DNA from: a virus
Virus record (IMG/VR): IMGVR_UViG_3300035660_000009
Span: 1 to 56,917 of that record
Length of the DNA stretch: 56,917 nucleotides
Strand: one strand, 5' to 3'
Below are positions 24,868-32,546 of the stretch, piece by piece. The position numbers were made by a program, and so were the translations under genes. The notes beneath the pieces are model-generated. The model saw only the letters and a list, made by a program, of their open reading frames with translations, ran no database searches and had not been told where the DNA came from. Within the stretch, counting starts at the first letter, position 1. Every line of letters begins with the position of its first letter.

Positions 24868-25308
24868 TCACCCACGTTCGAGTTCCTTCCTCACCTTCGC
24901 CCAGTAGTCATCCGTAGTTTGCTTTCGCCAGCCATCCGGTCCTCCGTTCCAGATCCGAGCAAGTACCTCGAAGGGTACGCGACCAACCTTGTACCGCTTA
25001 CAATACCGTGCACCGTAGAACCCAAGGTATACACCAAACATCTCGCAACTCTTCTCCACGGAGAGACGGTCATCGAGCGTCCACCGCCTCACGTCACCCG
25101 CTAGTTTCGCTATCCGGTTGCAGTCAATAACAGTCTTCACACGGATCTGCACGATCCCACGCGAGTCGCGATCGTTTGTCTTCGGGTTCAGGTCTCCGTG
25201 AGACTCGACCTGGACAACCGCGTTCCACAGTGTGTCGAGTGGGTTCCCGGGGGTCGACAGACACGGTACGAGCAAGGCGAGATGGGCGAGTTGTAGTGTG
25301 TTCGTCAC
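24868..25308 (-). CDS. Lytic-transglycosylase/lysozyme-fold protein, candidate endolysin
   Basis: The core is SLT-like: LWNAVVQVESHGDLNP contains the catalytic-type Glu in V-x-V-E-S, followed by DSRGIVQI ('S.G..Qi') and ARIWNGGPDGWRK ('a.yN.G...w'). About 25 hydrophobic residues precede it (LQLAHLALLVPCLSTP), possibly a signal or anchor. GTG at 25308 directly follows the upstream TAA; no strong Shine-Dalgarno. It would cleave peptidoglycan in lysis or entry. The 36-aa membrane protein nearby supports a lysis function. Confidence 0.65.
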   Translation of the reverse strand: MTNTLQLAHLALLVPCLSTPGNPLDTLWNAVVQVESHGDLNPKTNDRDSRGIVQIRVKTVIDCNRIAKLAGDVRRWTLDDRLSVEKSCEMFGVYLGFYGARYCKRYKVGRVPFEVLARIWNGGPDGWRKQTTDDYWAKVRKELERG

Positions 25309-25309
25309 G

Positions 25310-25651
25310 TTACCCCAACCAGTGGGAAACCTCTTCCCTCGTGGTGGGTGCCCACTTCGGGTCGAGGGGTATCTCCCCATCCCAATCGAAGGTAACCACA
25401 CTGTACTCACCTTCAGAGTCGATTTCGACCCACCGAATGTTTCTCGGTATAACGTCCAGAAGCCTCACCCGCAGAGCACTGATTGCCTGCTGGACGTAAC
25501 ACTCGATCCCGTTCGTCATCGACATCACGGGTGCGTTGGGGTCGGCCAAGGCAAGGACCACCGTCCATCCCAACCCGTCAGGGTTCCCATATTGCAGAGT
25601 AACCGCGGCAGGTCTCCCATGGGAGTCTCTGAACACGTACCCGAGTTGCAT
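25310..25651 (-). CDS. Hypothetical protein, 113 aa
   Basis: The ATG at 25651 begins MQLGYVFRDSHGRPAAVTLQ and follows AGGAGG. The protein is beta-rich with no known motif. The long N-terminal extension of the open frame (to 25849) overlaps the 36-aa membrane gene and is rejected. Confidence 0.55.
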   Translation of the reverse strand: MQLGYVFRDSHGRPAAVTLQYGNPDGLGWTVVLALADPNAPVMSMTNGIECYVQQAISALRVRLLDVIPRNIRWVEIDSEGEYSVVTFDWDGEIPLDPKWAPTTREEVSHWLG

Positions 25652-25665
25652 CACAATCAACCCTC

Positions 25666-25776
25666 CTACCAGAGAAGTGCAAAGAGAACGACCAGGGAGA
25701 GGAAAATGAACGCAACCACGAGGCGGAGGACCAGCGTGGGTACCTCCTTCCACACAACTCGTAGAAGCCAACCCAT
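25666..25776 (-). CDS. Single-span membrane protein, 36 aa (holin-like candidate)
   Basis: ATG at 25776, AAAGGA upstream. The product starts MGWLLRVVWKEVPTLVLRL and continues as a hydrophobic helix VVAFIFLSLVVLFALLW to the end. A basic N-terminus followed by one transmembrane helix fits a tiny holin or spanin-like helper, and a lysozyme-fold gene lies 360 nt downstream. The assignment is by position and topology only. Confidence 0.5.
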   Translation of the reverse strand: MGWLLRVVWKEVPTLVLRLVVAFIFLSLVVLFALLW

Positions 25777-25787
25777 CGTGCGTTCCT

Positions 25788-26408
25788 TTACGAGAACATC
25801 CCCGGAAACTCGACACCCTCTGCCTCACCAGCAGCACCCTCCAGTTCATCCGCGAACGCGTTGAGGTCGTTGATAGACTCGTTCAGTTCGTCATCTTCCT
25901 CCAACTTCGCCACTTGTTCCTCGACTGCTCTCTTCGCCGCATTGAGCATAGCGCATGCTTCCTCACAGCGCGCGGACCGACTGCCAAGACCCTGACCCGG
26001 GCGGAAGAATACGGTCAACCCCTCGGCAACCTGTGGTATGTCGGACCGGTTCAGACCACCGAGCATCCCACTCGCTTCCTCCAGTGCTTGCCCCTTATCA
26101 CCTTGCTGAAACTGCTCGGGAAGGTTGCTGTACCAGTCGTCCATCTCACCCTGGAGAGTCTCGAACTCACAGAAGGCGTCCTCGACGAGGGCACCGACGG
26201 TAGTGGTGTACATCGTGCGCTCCATCTCAGCGAACTGTTCGCCAGTTGGGAGGTCGACCAGGAGGCGGAACTTCTGCCACTGCTTCCTCTCACGTGGTAG
26301 AACCTCCAAGATGGCCAGGTGGGAGAGAACGGGTACCGCGTCTCGACCGCCGAACAACTTCTTGAGTGCGGCAGCTGTGACCACGTCACCCTTCTTCGGT
26401 GTTGACAC
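25788..26408 (-). CDS. Hypothetical acidic helical protein, 206 aa
   Basis: GTG at 26408 follows AAGGGG. Segments MDDWYSNLPEQFQQGDKGQALEE and SDIPQVAEGL suggest a small folded core; the C-terminal 60 residues (VEEQVAKLEEDDELNESIND) are a very acidic coiled coil. The 'W...LPe.fq.gd.g..L..a' line recalls an unassigned phage family. No function can be stated. Confidence 0.55.
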   Translation of the reverse strand: MSTPKKGDVVTAAALKKLFGGRDAVPVLSHLAILEVLPRERKQWQKFRLLVDLPTGEQFAEMERTMYTTTVGALVEDAFCEFETLQGEMDDWYSNLPEQFQQGDKGQALEEASGMLGGLNRSDIPQVAEGLTVFFRPGQGLGSRSARCEEACAMLNAAKRAVEEQVAKLEEDDELNESINDLNAFADELEGAAGEAEGVEFPGMFS

Positions 26409-26418
26409 GCGAATCCCC

Positions 26419-26871
26419 TTACACCCTCAGTTCCCACACGAAGTTGAACTGCTTCGACCGGACCAAGCCGTGCGACAGGAACACGTCCTCCAACTTGGGA
26501 ATGTTCCCACCCATCGCGTTGAGTTGGCACGTGAACACCGCACCGACGGGACGTTCACCACGTTCGTTGGGCTTGTCGTCGACGAGTGGGAGGTTGTGTT
26601 TCCTGAGAAACATCCTCACAAAGGTGAGCAACGTATCGAGGTGGTCGGGGTCCCAGCTGAACCGGATCCCCTCCTCGTAGTCGTACGCGAGTTCCCCATG
26701 AGGGAACTGGAGAAGCACCTGCCAGTCGGCGTCACGCTCGAGGTGGTCGGGAACCTGGTGGCCAAACTGCTTCCTCAACTCCGACCGAACCCAGGTCGCT
26801 CTGAGGCACAGGTTCGCGTGAACCCTCAGCGTTACCGGGTTGCCACCGATGGTCGCTATCACCCGTTCCAT
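26419..26871 (-). CDS. Hypothetical protein, 150 aa
   Basis: ATG at 26871 with AAAGGAG at 8 nt. The protein begins MERVIATIGGNPVTLRVHAN and is mixed alpha/beta, with no recognised motif. It overlaps the upstream zinc gene by 13 nt. Confidence 0.55.
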   Translation of the reverse strand: MERVIATIGGNPVTLRVHANLCLRATWVRSELRKQFGHQVPDHLERDADWQVLLQFPHGELAYDYEEGIRFSWDPDHLDTLLTFVRMFLRKHNLPLVDDKPNERGERPVGAVFTCQLNAMGGNIPKLEDVFLSHGLVRSKQFNFVWELRV

Positions 26872-27059
26872 CGCCATGTCTCCTTTCTCATCTCCGCTCG
26901 AACCTCGGTACACGATTTACCTGTGCGAAGGCACCTGTACCCGATCCCGTTGAGGTCGCCAATGGAGCACTCAAAGTGGTCAGGTGATGAGAGCGACCTA
27001 ACATGCTCTCGCACCTGTCTAGCGGAACTGAACCTTTCGCCACACCAACAGTGCTTCAC
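26859..27059 (-). CDS. Small zinc-finger-like protein, 66 aa
   Basis: GTG at 27059 follows GAGGAGG. The N-terminus KHCWCGERFSSARQVREHVRSL resembles a C2H2 finger (C-x-C ... H) and a second Cys pair follows (C near 31, YRC). A DNA- or protein-binding role is likely but unproven. First gene under promoter element 5. Confidence 0.55.
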   Translation of the reverse strand: MKHCWCGERFSSARQVREHVRSLSSPDHFECSIGDLNGIGYRCLRTGKSCTEVRAEMRKETWRWNG

Positions 27060-27085
27060 CGGAGTGCCTCCTCTTACACCTCGTT

Positions 27086-27101
27086 ATATTATATGGCGAC
27101 C
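27086..27101 (-). promoter_or_regulatory. Phage promoter element, copy 5
   Basis: Minus-strand sense GGTCGCCATATAATAT, 26 nt before the start at 27059 and 25 nt after the DUF488 stop at 27126. Confidence 0.75.
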
Positions 27102-27125
27102 GGAGGGTGGAAAACGTACTTGTCC

Positions 27126-27464
27126 CTACCCCAACTCACTCACATCATGACCCAACTTCCGCAACCAGTCCGCTAACAGATGCCGGTGGCAGTGCTTGTC
27201 AGGTCCCTCCCAACAAAGGAGCACCATACCATCCCTTAGTAGACCCTCCACCCGACCAACCCCGAGGTGGTCGAGTTGAGTTACGTACTGCTTAGCGTAG
27301 TCCTCCCAACTAAGACCGTGGTACTTGTAATCCGCCACCAGGTCCCATGGTGGGGTAAGTTCCGGGATCGCTGGAAGGTTCGGAAGCCACCAGTTACGTC
27401 CCCCGATGGAGACAGCGTTCGGGTGCTTACCGTGCTTCGCGAAGTAACTGGTGCAGAGTTTCAC
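27126..27464 (-). CDS. DUF488-family protein
   Basis: The frame from GTG 27464 gives 112 residues with the DUF488 pattern: a conserved N-terminal strand, then ...LLRDGMVLLCWEGPDKHCHRHLLADWLRKLGHDV, i.e. 'lLC.E....CHR..la..l...G..V'. The Cys and His are the conserved pair. The family is widespread in bacteria and phages and of unknown function. The GTG overlaps the polymerase TGA (GTGA) with GAAGGG upstream. Confidence 0.75.
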   Translation of the reverse strand: MKLCTSYFAKHGKHPNAVSIGGRNWWLPNLPAIPELTPPWDLVADYKYHGLSWEDYAKQYVTQLDHLGVGRVEGLLRDGMVLLCWEGPDKHCHRHLLADWLRKLGHDVSELG

Positions 27465-29968
27465 GTGATTCCCTTCACCTTTATGCTGTCGTCGCCCCAA
27501 CACCGACCGATGGTAGCCTCGGTAGGGATGACCTGGCCACCCAACTCGGGAATGGGTTTCTCGAGTTCCTCCTTCACGATCTCCGCAGTGTCCACAAGCT
27601 CGTCCTCGGGGCACTCACCGTGCCACGCGTCGTGGTGGCTTATCAACAAGCGACCCTTTAGCTTATACTTCCTCAACCTCTCCGCGATCCGAATGGCACC
27701 CAATCCGAGGGCGTCGTTGGCAGGCGACTGGATAGTAACGTTTACCGCCATGCGATACATTTCGTTCAGCGCCCTTCGAAAGTCCCCGAGAACCTCCTTC
27801 GAGTGCCTCCGTTCCTCGAGTGCCTTCTTGAGCATTGGTGCAGCGTAGAGTCTCCGCTTTCTCCCGAACGGAGAGACGATTATCCCCCCGGAGTCCACTA
27901 TCGCTCTAGTCTTGGCAAAGTGAGCAGCCACACCCTTGAAGAGGCTGAAGTAGGAGTCGATGTACTTTTGCGCCTCCCCCTCGGAACACCCCAAGTCCTC
28001 CGCCAACCCGTACGCCGTCTCGCCATAGTTCAACCCGAAGACCACAAACTTCGCGAAGTACCGTTGCTCCTTGGTAACCAACTCTGGAGGGATGCCATAC
28101 TTCTGCCCAGCAACACGCATGTGGACGTCTATCTTGACAACCTTCCCGTCAGGGAGTTGGACCTCTGGTGGGTGGAGCAACATATCGAGGAGTGTGTCAT
28201 CCGGTGCGACCTTCGCCTCCACGTAGAGTTCCGCCTGCTGGTAGTCGAAACTCAGGAACACCCACTCCTCGGTCGCGGCGAAGATCCTCCTGAAGGTTGC
28301 CTGTTCGGGGTCATCAGTGTCCCTCTTGATGTTCTGTATCGCTGGGTCCTCACTCGACAAGCGGCCCGTGACGGCACCGTGAAGCTTCCACCTTGGGTGG
28401 ACTCTCCCATCCGACCGGACGTGTTTGAGGATTCCTTCATTTCCGTTCATCCCCCTCAAATAGGTCCCGATGTCGTGTGCAATCTGTGTGGCTTTGATGA
28501 GTTCCCCCGCAACCGGGTGGACCTTCTTCAACTCGGTCAACGCGGCGGCATCCGTGGTGGGGTTTCCCTTCGGGTTGGACACACAAGGAGGGTTTCGTCT
28601 CACGATGGGGAGCTTCAACTTGTTGAACAACACGTCCACCCTCTGCTGGGGTGACCGAATGTCGAACTCACACCCCGCTGCTTCGTACACCTTCTTGACC
28701 TGGTCACTGTAGCGAGCCATGTAGAGTTCGTGGTACTCGTTCAGGGTGTCCATGTTGATCCTGATCCCGTACCACTCCGCGTCGGCCATGACCCTCGCGT
28801 ATGGGAGGGTGATCCGGTTGTGGACCTTCAGGACGTCCTCGGTAACTGCGTCCCTGAGGACCGCACGAGAAACCCTGTAACCCACGTCCGCGTCCTTTGA
28901 TGAATATTCCCAAAGTTTGTCGTCGGGAACGTTGCTCGCACCACCCTTCTTCCTCATCTCGGGAACGTCTTTGTACTCCCCACTCACGTCGGTGTACCAA
29001 CCAGAGAGGAAGTCGAGTCCATGGGGGAGGTTCTCGTCCACCAGGTGGTGTAACAACATGGAGTCCACCACGAGACCTTCCATCTCGATCCCAAAGGACC
29101 CCCGGAACATGAGTCTGTCGAACTGCTGACCATTCTGCATCGCTTTCGGTGTATCACCCTCGAGGAACCTCTTCAGAGCACCAACCACGCGAACCTTGTC
29201 GTCGGGAGACCAGACCTCCCTACCTTGGTACCCCACAATAGGTACCGCCCACCCCGTACCCTCCCTATTGGAGAAGCTCACGCAGACCACTTTGTCGGAC
29301 AAACAGTCGAACCCGGTGGTCTCGGAGTCGACCTCACAGAAGTCTATTGTGGAGTCCGAGAGTCTCCTCAACACCCACTCGACCTCCTCGGGTGTCCGAC
29401 AGACGGAGTACTTGGTCTCGATCTGGTGGTACCCCTCACGACAGATCCTAAGAGCAAGGGAGAGGTCCCTACGAAGGGGCAACTCATCCTGCCACCTACG
29501 GAGGGCACTCGCGGGGTGGAGTGTGGGGATGAAGTAGACACCGGGGAACTCGTCTGACGTCCTCACACTCCCCCTAACCTTTGTGATCCCCGACCTCCCA
29601 ACCCTAAGGACGGAGTGAGCAGCGAAGTTTCCCATCAGGACGACCACCTTGGGGTTCAACCGTCTGATGTCGTCCACCAGGTGGGGTCGGCATGCATCAA
29701 TCTCCTCATCGGTGGGGTCTCTGTTACTAGGAGGACGACACCGTAGAATGTTTGCGACGGGAACGTCTTCCCTCCTGATACTAACCCACCCGAGGACCCT
29801 GTTCAACAACACACCCGCGTCGCCAGCAAAGTTCCGCCCAGTCCTGTCCTCCTCCCAACCGGGAGCCTCCCCGACCAACATCAGACCTAACCGGCACTCG
29901 TCACCGTCACACGGGATACAGTTCCTCTGTGCTTTGTCGAAGAGTTGGCACTTGGTGCAAATGGGCAT
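27461..29968 (-). CDS. Uracil-DNA glycosylase-DNA polymerase I fusion
   Basis: Residues 1-180 are a family 4/5-type uracil-DNA glycosylase: CxxC and Cys pair (CTKCQLFDKAQRNCIPC) for an iron-sulfur cluster, GEAPGWEEDRTG, and the HPASAL motif near 151. From about 205 a DnaQ-like 3'-5' exonuclease begins (CEVDSETTGFD). The C-terminal family A polymerase has motif A (SFDYQQAELYVEA), motif B (RYFAKFVVFGLNYGETAYG) and motif C, where the usual HDE reads HHDAWH. The start MPICTKC has GGAGG upstream at 10 nt; the tRNA gene occupies the DNA just before it. This is the replicative or repair polymerase. Confidence 0.93.
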   Translation of the reverse strand: MPICTKCQLFDKAQRNCIPCDGDECRLGLMLVGEAPGWEEDRTGRNFAGDAGVLLNRVLGWVSIRREDVPVANILRCRPPSNRDPTDEEIDACRPHLVDDIRRLNPKVVVLMGNFAAHSVLRVGRSGITKVRGSVRTSDEFPGVYFIPTLHPASALRRWQDELPLRRDLSLALRICREGYHQIETKYSVCRTPEEVEWVLRRLSDSTIDFCEVDSETTGFDCLSDKVVCVSFSNREGTGWAVPIVGYQGREVWSPDDKVRVVGALKRFLEGDTPKAMQNGQQFDRLMFRGSFGIEMEGLVVDSMLLHHLVDENLPHGLDFLSGWYTDVSGEYKDVPEMRKKGGASNVPDDKLWEYSSKDADVGYRVSRAVLRDAVTEDVLKVHNRITLPYARVMADAEWYGIRINMDTLNEYHELYMARYSDQVKKVYEAAGCEFDIRSPQQRVDVLFNKLKLPIVRRNPPCVSNPKGNPTTDAAALTELKKVHPVAGELIKATQIAHDIGTYLRGMNGNEGILKHVRSDGRVHPRWKLHGAVTGRLSSEDPAIQNIKRDTDDPEQATFRRIFAATEEWVFLSFDYQQAELYVEAKVAPDDTLLDMLLHPPEVQLPDGKVVKIDVHMRVAGQKYGIPPELVTKEQRYFAKFVVFGLNYGETAYGLAEDLGCSEGEAQKYIDSYFSLFKGVAAHFAKTRAIVDSGGIIVSPFGRKRRLYAAPMLKKALEERRHSKEVLGDFRRALNEMYRMAVNVTIQSPANDALGLGAIRIAERLRKYKLKGRLLISHHDAWHGECPEDELVDTAEIVKEELEKPIPELGGQVIPTEATIGRCWGDDSIKVKGIT

Positions 29969-29994
29969 CGGGGTCAACCCTCCCCATCTTGGGG

Positions 29995-30081
29995 TGGACC
30001 GGTGGGTGGGATTTGAACCCACATCCCACGGTTGCTCGTGCACTCATTACCGTGTGCGTTAACCAATTTCGCCACCACCGG
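29995..30081 (-). tRNA. tRNA-like gene with an 18-nt anticodon loop; CCA encoded
   Basis: The minus strand folds into a cloverleaf. The acceptor stem CCGGTGG/CCACCGG is perfect, followed by discriminator U and an encoded CCA. The D arm is GCG/CGC with a TTGG loop. The T arm GTGGG/CCCAC has loop TTCAAAT. The anticodon stem CACGG/CCGTG is perfect, but its loop is 18 nt (TAATGAGTGCACGAGCAA) instead of 7, and no simple 11-nt deletion restores U33, so the anticodon cannot be assigned. A class II fold with a long variable arm does not pair. The 5' 23 nt overlap the 3' end of the methyltransferase gene. Confidence 0.7.
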
Positions 30082-30820
30082 GATCCAACCTACCTCGAAT
30101 GATCGCAGCACGGGTGGGGTCCTTTTCAACCACAACACAAGACCTCTCACCCACGTTCTTCACCGCAACAGCGAACGACCCAACTCCACCGAATGCCTCG
30201 AGGAGTCGGGAACCGGGTCTGGTAAACCCACGCGCGATCCACTCCATCAATGCGGAGGGTTTCTGCGCTCGACAGATCATCTTCCCGTCAACCCTCACCC
30301 TCTCGCTCTCGGAGGTCATCGGGAAGGACACGACATCCCGACACTGCTTGCCACCATTCCAACTCTTCAACCAGTGGTAGTCCATATACCAACCACCACC
30401 CTTAGAGAACCAGAGGAGGTACTCGTGTGTGTGCATCAACAACTTGGCGGACATGTTGGGGATTGCGTTCGTCTTGAGCCACACGATGTTGTGTAGGTGC
30501 TTCAACCCACACCCCTTCAGTTCCGACAAGAGTGTGTCAAGGTGGTGATGTGTGGTACTCACCACCACACTCCCACCCGGGGACAGACATGAGGCAACCC
30601 ACCTCACCCACTTGCAGGTGAAACGGGTGTAGTCCTCCTCACTGGCGAAAGTGTCGTATGAGGTATCAGGTGGCACTTGGTAGACACCCATCTTCCCGAA
30701 ATCGATGGGTCGTGACAAGTGACTGATCCCGTAAGGGGGGTCCGCGTAGATGAAGTCGAACACCCCCAGTGTCGGGAGGACGGTCAGAAGGTCACCCTCG
30801 ACAACTTGGTGTTCCGCCAC
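30059..30820 (-). CDS. DNA methyltransferase, DPPY type (probably N6-adenine)
   Basis: A 253-aa beta-type site-specific methyltransferase: catalytic motif IV is ADPPYGIS near residue 26 and AdoMet motif I is LEAFGGVGSF near the C-terminus, with a central target-recognition region. DPPY is typical of adenine N6 methylation, though N4-cytosine is possible. No restriction partner is present, so it probably protects or regulates phage DNA. The GTG at 30820 lies only about 10 nt from the TATAAT of promoter element 6, giving an almost leaderless mRNA. The C-terminus RLDPGGGEIG is encoded within the tRNA 5' part. Confidence 0.88.
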   Translation of the reverse strand: MAEHQVVEGDLLTVLPTLGVFDFIYADPPYGISHLSRPIDFGKMGVYQVPPDTSYDTFASEEDYTRFTCKWVRWVASCLSPGGSVVVSTTHHHLDTLLSELKGCGLKHLHNIVWLKTNAIPNMSAKLLMHTHEYLLWFSKGGGWYMDYHWLKSWNGGKQCRDVVSFPMTSESERVRVDGKMICRAQKPSALMEWIARGFTRPGSRLLEAFGGVGSFAVAVKNVGERSCVVVEKDPTRAAIIRGRLDPGGGEIG

Positions 30821-30828
30821 ACGTCACC

Positions 30829-30843
30829 CTATTATATGGCAAA
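30829..30843 (-). promoter_or_regulatory. Phage promoter element, copy 6
   Basis: Minus-strand sense ATTTGCCATATAATAG, a slightly diverged copy. TATAAT ends at 30831, 11 nt before the GTG at 30820, so the leader would be only a few nucleotides. Confidence 0.65.
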
Positions 30844-30848
30844 TGGGG

Positions 30849-31142
30849 TCAACAGGTCCCAGGGGGTGGTTGCAGAGTCCGCACCTCATCAAACAACTTA
30901 CCCACCGCCAGGAGCAAATCAGCAACCTTCACCAAGACCTTGTGACCGAAATGGAGGCGACCACCAATGTCGATGGTAAACTCCCCACCAGAGTGGGTGA
31001 AGAGTTCCACCAGGAACTCGGGTGTCACTTCGTACTCGATGGGGTAGCCGAGGGAGAGGATCAACTTTCCCCCATCATTCGTGTAGAAATGGAGAAACTT
31101 CGGGAATTCCCTCCCGGATTCGTCACGTGCGATGATCTTCAT
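30849..31142 (-). CDS. Hypothetical protein, 97 aa
   Basis: ATG at 31142 begins MKIIARDESGREF and has GAGGTGG upstream. It is a beta-rich small protein (GKLILSLGYPIEYEV, GEFTIDIGGRLHFG). No family is recognised. It overlaps the upstream gene by 20 nt. Confidence 0.5.
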   Translation of the reverse strand: MKIIARDESGREFPKFLHFYTNDGGKLILSLGYPIEYEVTPEFLVELFTHSGGEFTIDIGGRLHFGHKVLVKVADLLLAVGKLFDEVRTLQPPPGTC

Positions 31143-31572
31143 CCACCACCTCGTCGAACACGAACTGGTGCGTCTCATCCCAGTCCTTGAACGGGAAACT
31201 CAGTGAACCGCAGAACCCACGTGTCTCCCCCTCACCAGAGAACACCCGAACCTCCACGTGGTCTCCTTCCTTCCGCACCACCGCCACCAACTCCGGATGA
31301 GGCGCGCTCAGTTGCCTCTCCTCTTCCTCGAGTTGTGCTCTCCTCTCACCAACAGTGAAAACCTCGTCCTCGGTCTCGATACCGTGCTCGTTGAGGAACT
31401 TCACCGCAAGTGAGTAGAGCAACGTGGAGACGAAACCATCCTTCTCCCAGTGCACGAGGAGAGACCCACTTGGCTCATCTGGTGTACGGATGCACATGTC
31501 CCTAAGAGTGTTGAGTCCCGTTACCAGGGTGATGACAACGTCCTCCGGTTTCGCAGGGGTTGGGTTTCCCAT
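31123..31572 (-). CDS. Hypothetical protein, 149 aa
   Basis: ATG at 31572, AAGGA upstream. The product has a helical N-terminal half with an acidic coiled-coil linker (VGERRAQLEEEERQLSAP) and a beta-rich C-terminus. No motif is recognised. It lies between exonuclease and methyltransferase genes. Confidence 0.5.
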   Translation of the reverse strand: MGNPTPAKPEDVVITLVTGLNTLRDMCIRTPDEPSGSLLVHWEKDGFVSTLLYSLAVKFLNEHGIETEDEVFTVGERRAQLEEEERQLSAPHPELVAVVRKEGDHVEVRVFSGEGETRGFCGSLSFPFKDWDETHQFVFDEVVDEDHRT

Positions 31573-31587
31573 CACACTCCATCCTTA

Positions 31588-32490
31588 TCACGAGTGGGGC
31601 AGAGACTGGTAGACCAGCACCAGCTCACCCAACAAACTGTCGAACCCCAACTGGAGGAACAACTTCCGCAGGTAGCCGAAACTGGTCTCGGACATCGTGA
31701 GGGGAGTTACGGGAACCTCGATCGGGAGGTTGTCCACCAGTGTCACGAGCGGAAGAGCGATGTCGAACACCTGCTGCTTGTACCTCTCCAAGTTCTCCCT
31801 CAAAGGGGGAGTAAGTTCGTTGAGGTGGCTGTAGAGAGTGGTCAAGTCCCCGTACTTAGCTAACAACTTCGCGGCGGTCTTGTCACCTATACCGGGGACA
31901 CCGGGGACGTTATCGCCATCGTCACCAGTTAACGCCTGGACGTCACGAGACACCTCGGGTGGGAACCCCTTCCACCTTATCACACCCTCCCGGTCGAGGT
32001 AAACCCGCTTGGTCGGATTGTAGAGGAGAACTCTGTCATTGACACACTGCGCGAAGTCCTTGTCCAACCCAACTATCACGACCTCGGTGTCACGTGACGC
32101 CTTCTTCGCGATAGTCGCGATCACGTCGTCCGCCTCGTACCCGTGGTACTGGACAATCGAGATACCCACCAGGGTGAGGATCTCGAGAATCCGCTTGAGT
32201 TGGGGCTCGAAGTCGGGTCCGGTTGTCACGTCGTCCTTGAGCGGTCTCACCTTGTAGAGGGGGTAGATCTGCCTCCTGGACAATATGTGAGTGGGGGAGT
32301 CGAGGGCGAAGACGAAGTGTCTCGGTCTGAAGTCCCTGAGACCGGAGAACAACATCCGGGTGAAGATATAGGTGGCCTTAGTCGGTTCACCGGAGGGACT
32401 TGTCATGTCCATGTCGACAGCCACGTGGTACGCTCTCCGCACCATCGACGATCCGTCTACGATAAACAAGGCATTCATGCGAGAACACAC
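31588..32490 (-). CDS. 5'-3' exonuclease (flap/RNase H-like, PIN fold)
   Basis: The product matches the 5'-3' exonuclease domain of DNA polymerase I and T4 RNase H: FIVDGSSMVRRAYH, FVFALDSP, GYEADDVIATIAKKA, EVVIVGLDKDFAQCV and the helix-hairpin-helix VPGVPGIGDKTAAKLLAKYG. It should remove RNA primers and flaps. The separate UDG-polymerase lacks this domain, so the two complement each other. I chose GTG 32490 (GGAGG at 7 nt); the first conserved Met is at 32478. Promoter element 7 lies 28 nt upstream. Confidence 0.92.
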   Translation of the reverse strand: MCSRMNALFIVDGSSMVRRAYHVAVDMDMTSPSGEPTKATYIFTRMLFSGLRDFRPRHFVFALDSPTHILSRRQIYPLYKVRPLKDDVTTGPDFEPQLKRILEILTLVGISIVQYHGYEADDVIATIAKKASRDTEVVIVGLDKDFAQCVNDRVLLYNPTKRVYLDREGVIRWKGFPPEVSRDVQALTGDDGDNVPGVPGIGDKTAAKLLAKYGDLTTLYSHLNELTPPLRENLERYKQQVFDIALPLVTLVDNLPIEVPVTPLTMSETSFGYLRKLFLQLGFDSLLGELVLVYQSLPHS

Positions 32491-32517
32491 TAATCCACCT
32501 CCGTACAAGTTCACGCT

Positions 32518-32532
32518 ATATTATATGCCAAT
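32518..32532 (-). promoter_or_regulatory. Phage promoter element, copy 7
   Basis: Minus-strand sense ATTGGCATATAATAT; it precedes the 5'-3' exonuclease and follows the stop of homing endonuclease 2 at 32547. Confidence 0.75.
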
Positions 32533-32546
32533 CTTCTCGCCTCACC

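Noticed and set aside
28500-30043. Longer N-terminus for the polymerase fusion up to 30043
   Set aside because: The extra codons lie in the tRNA gene and have no family similarity; the ATG at 29968 has a ribosome-binding site.
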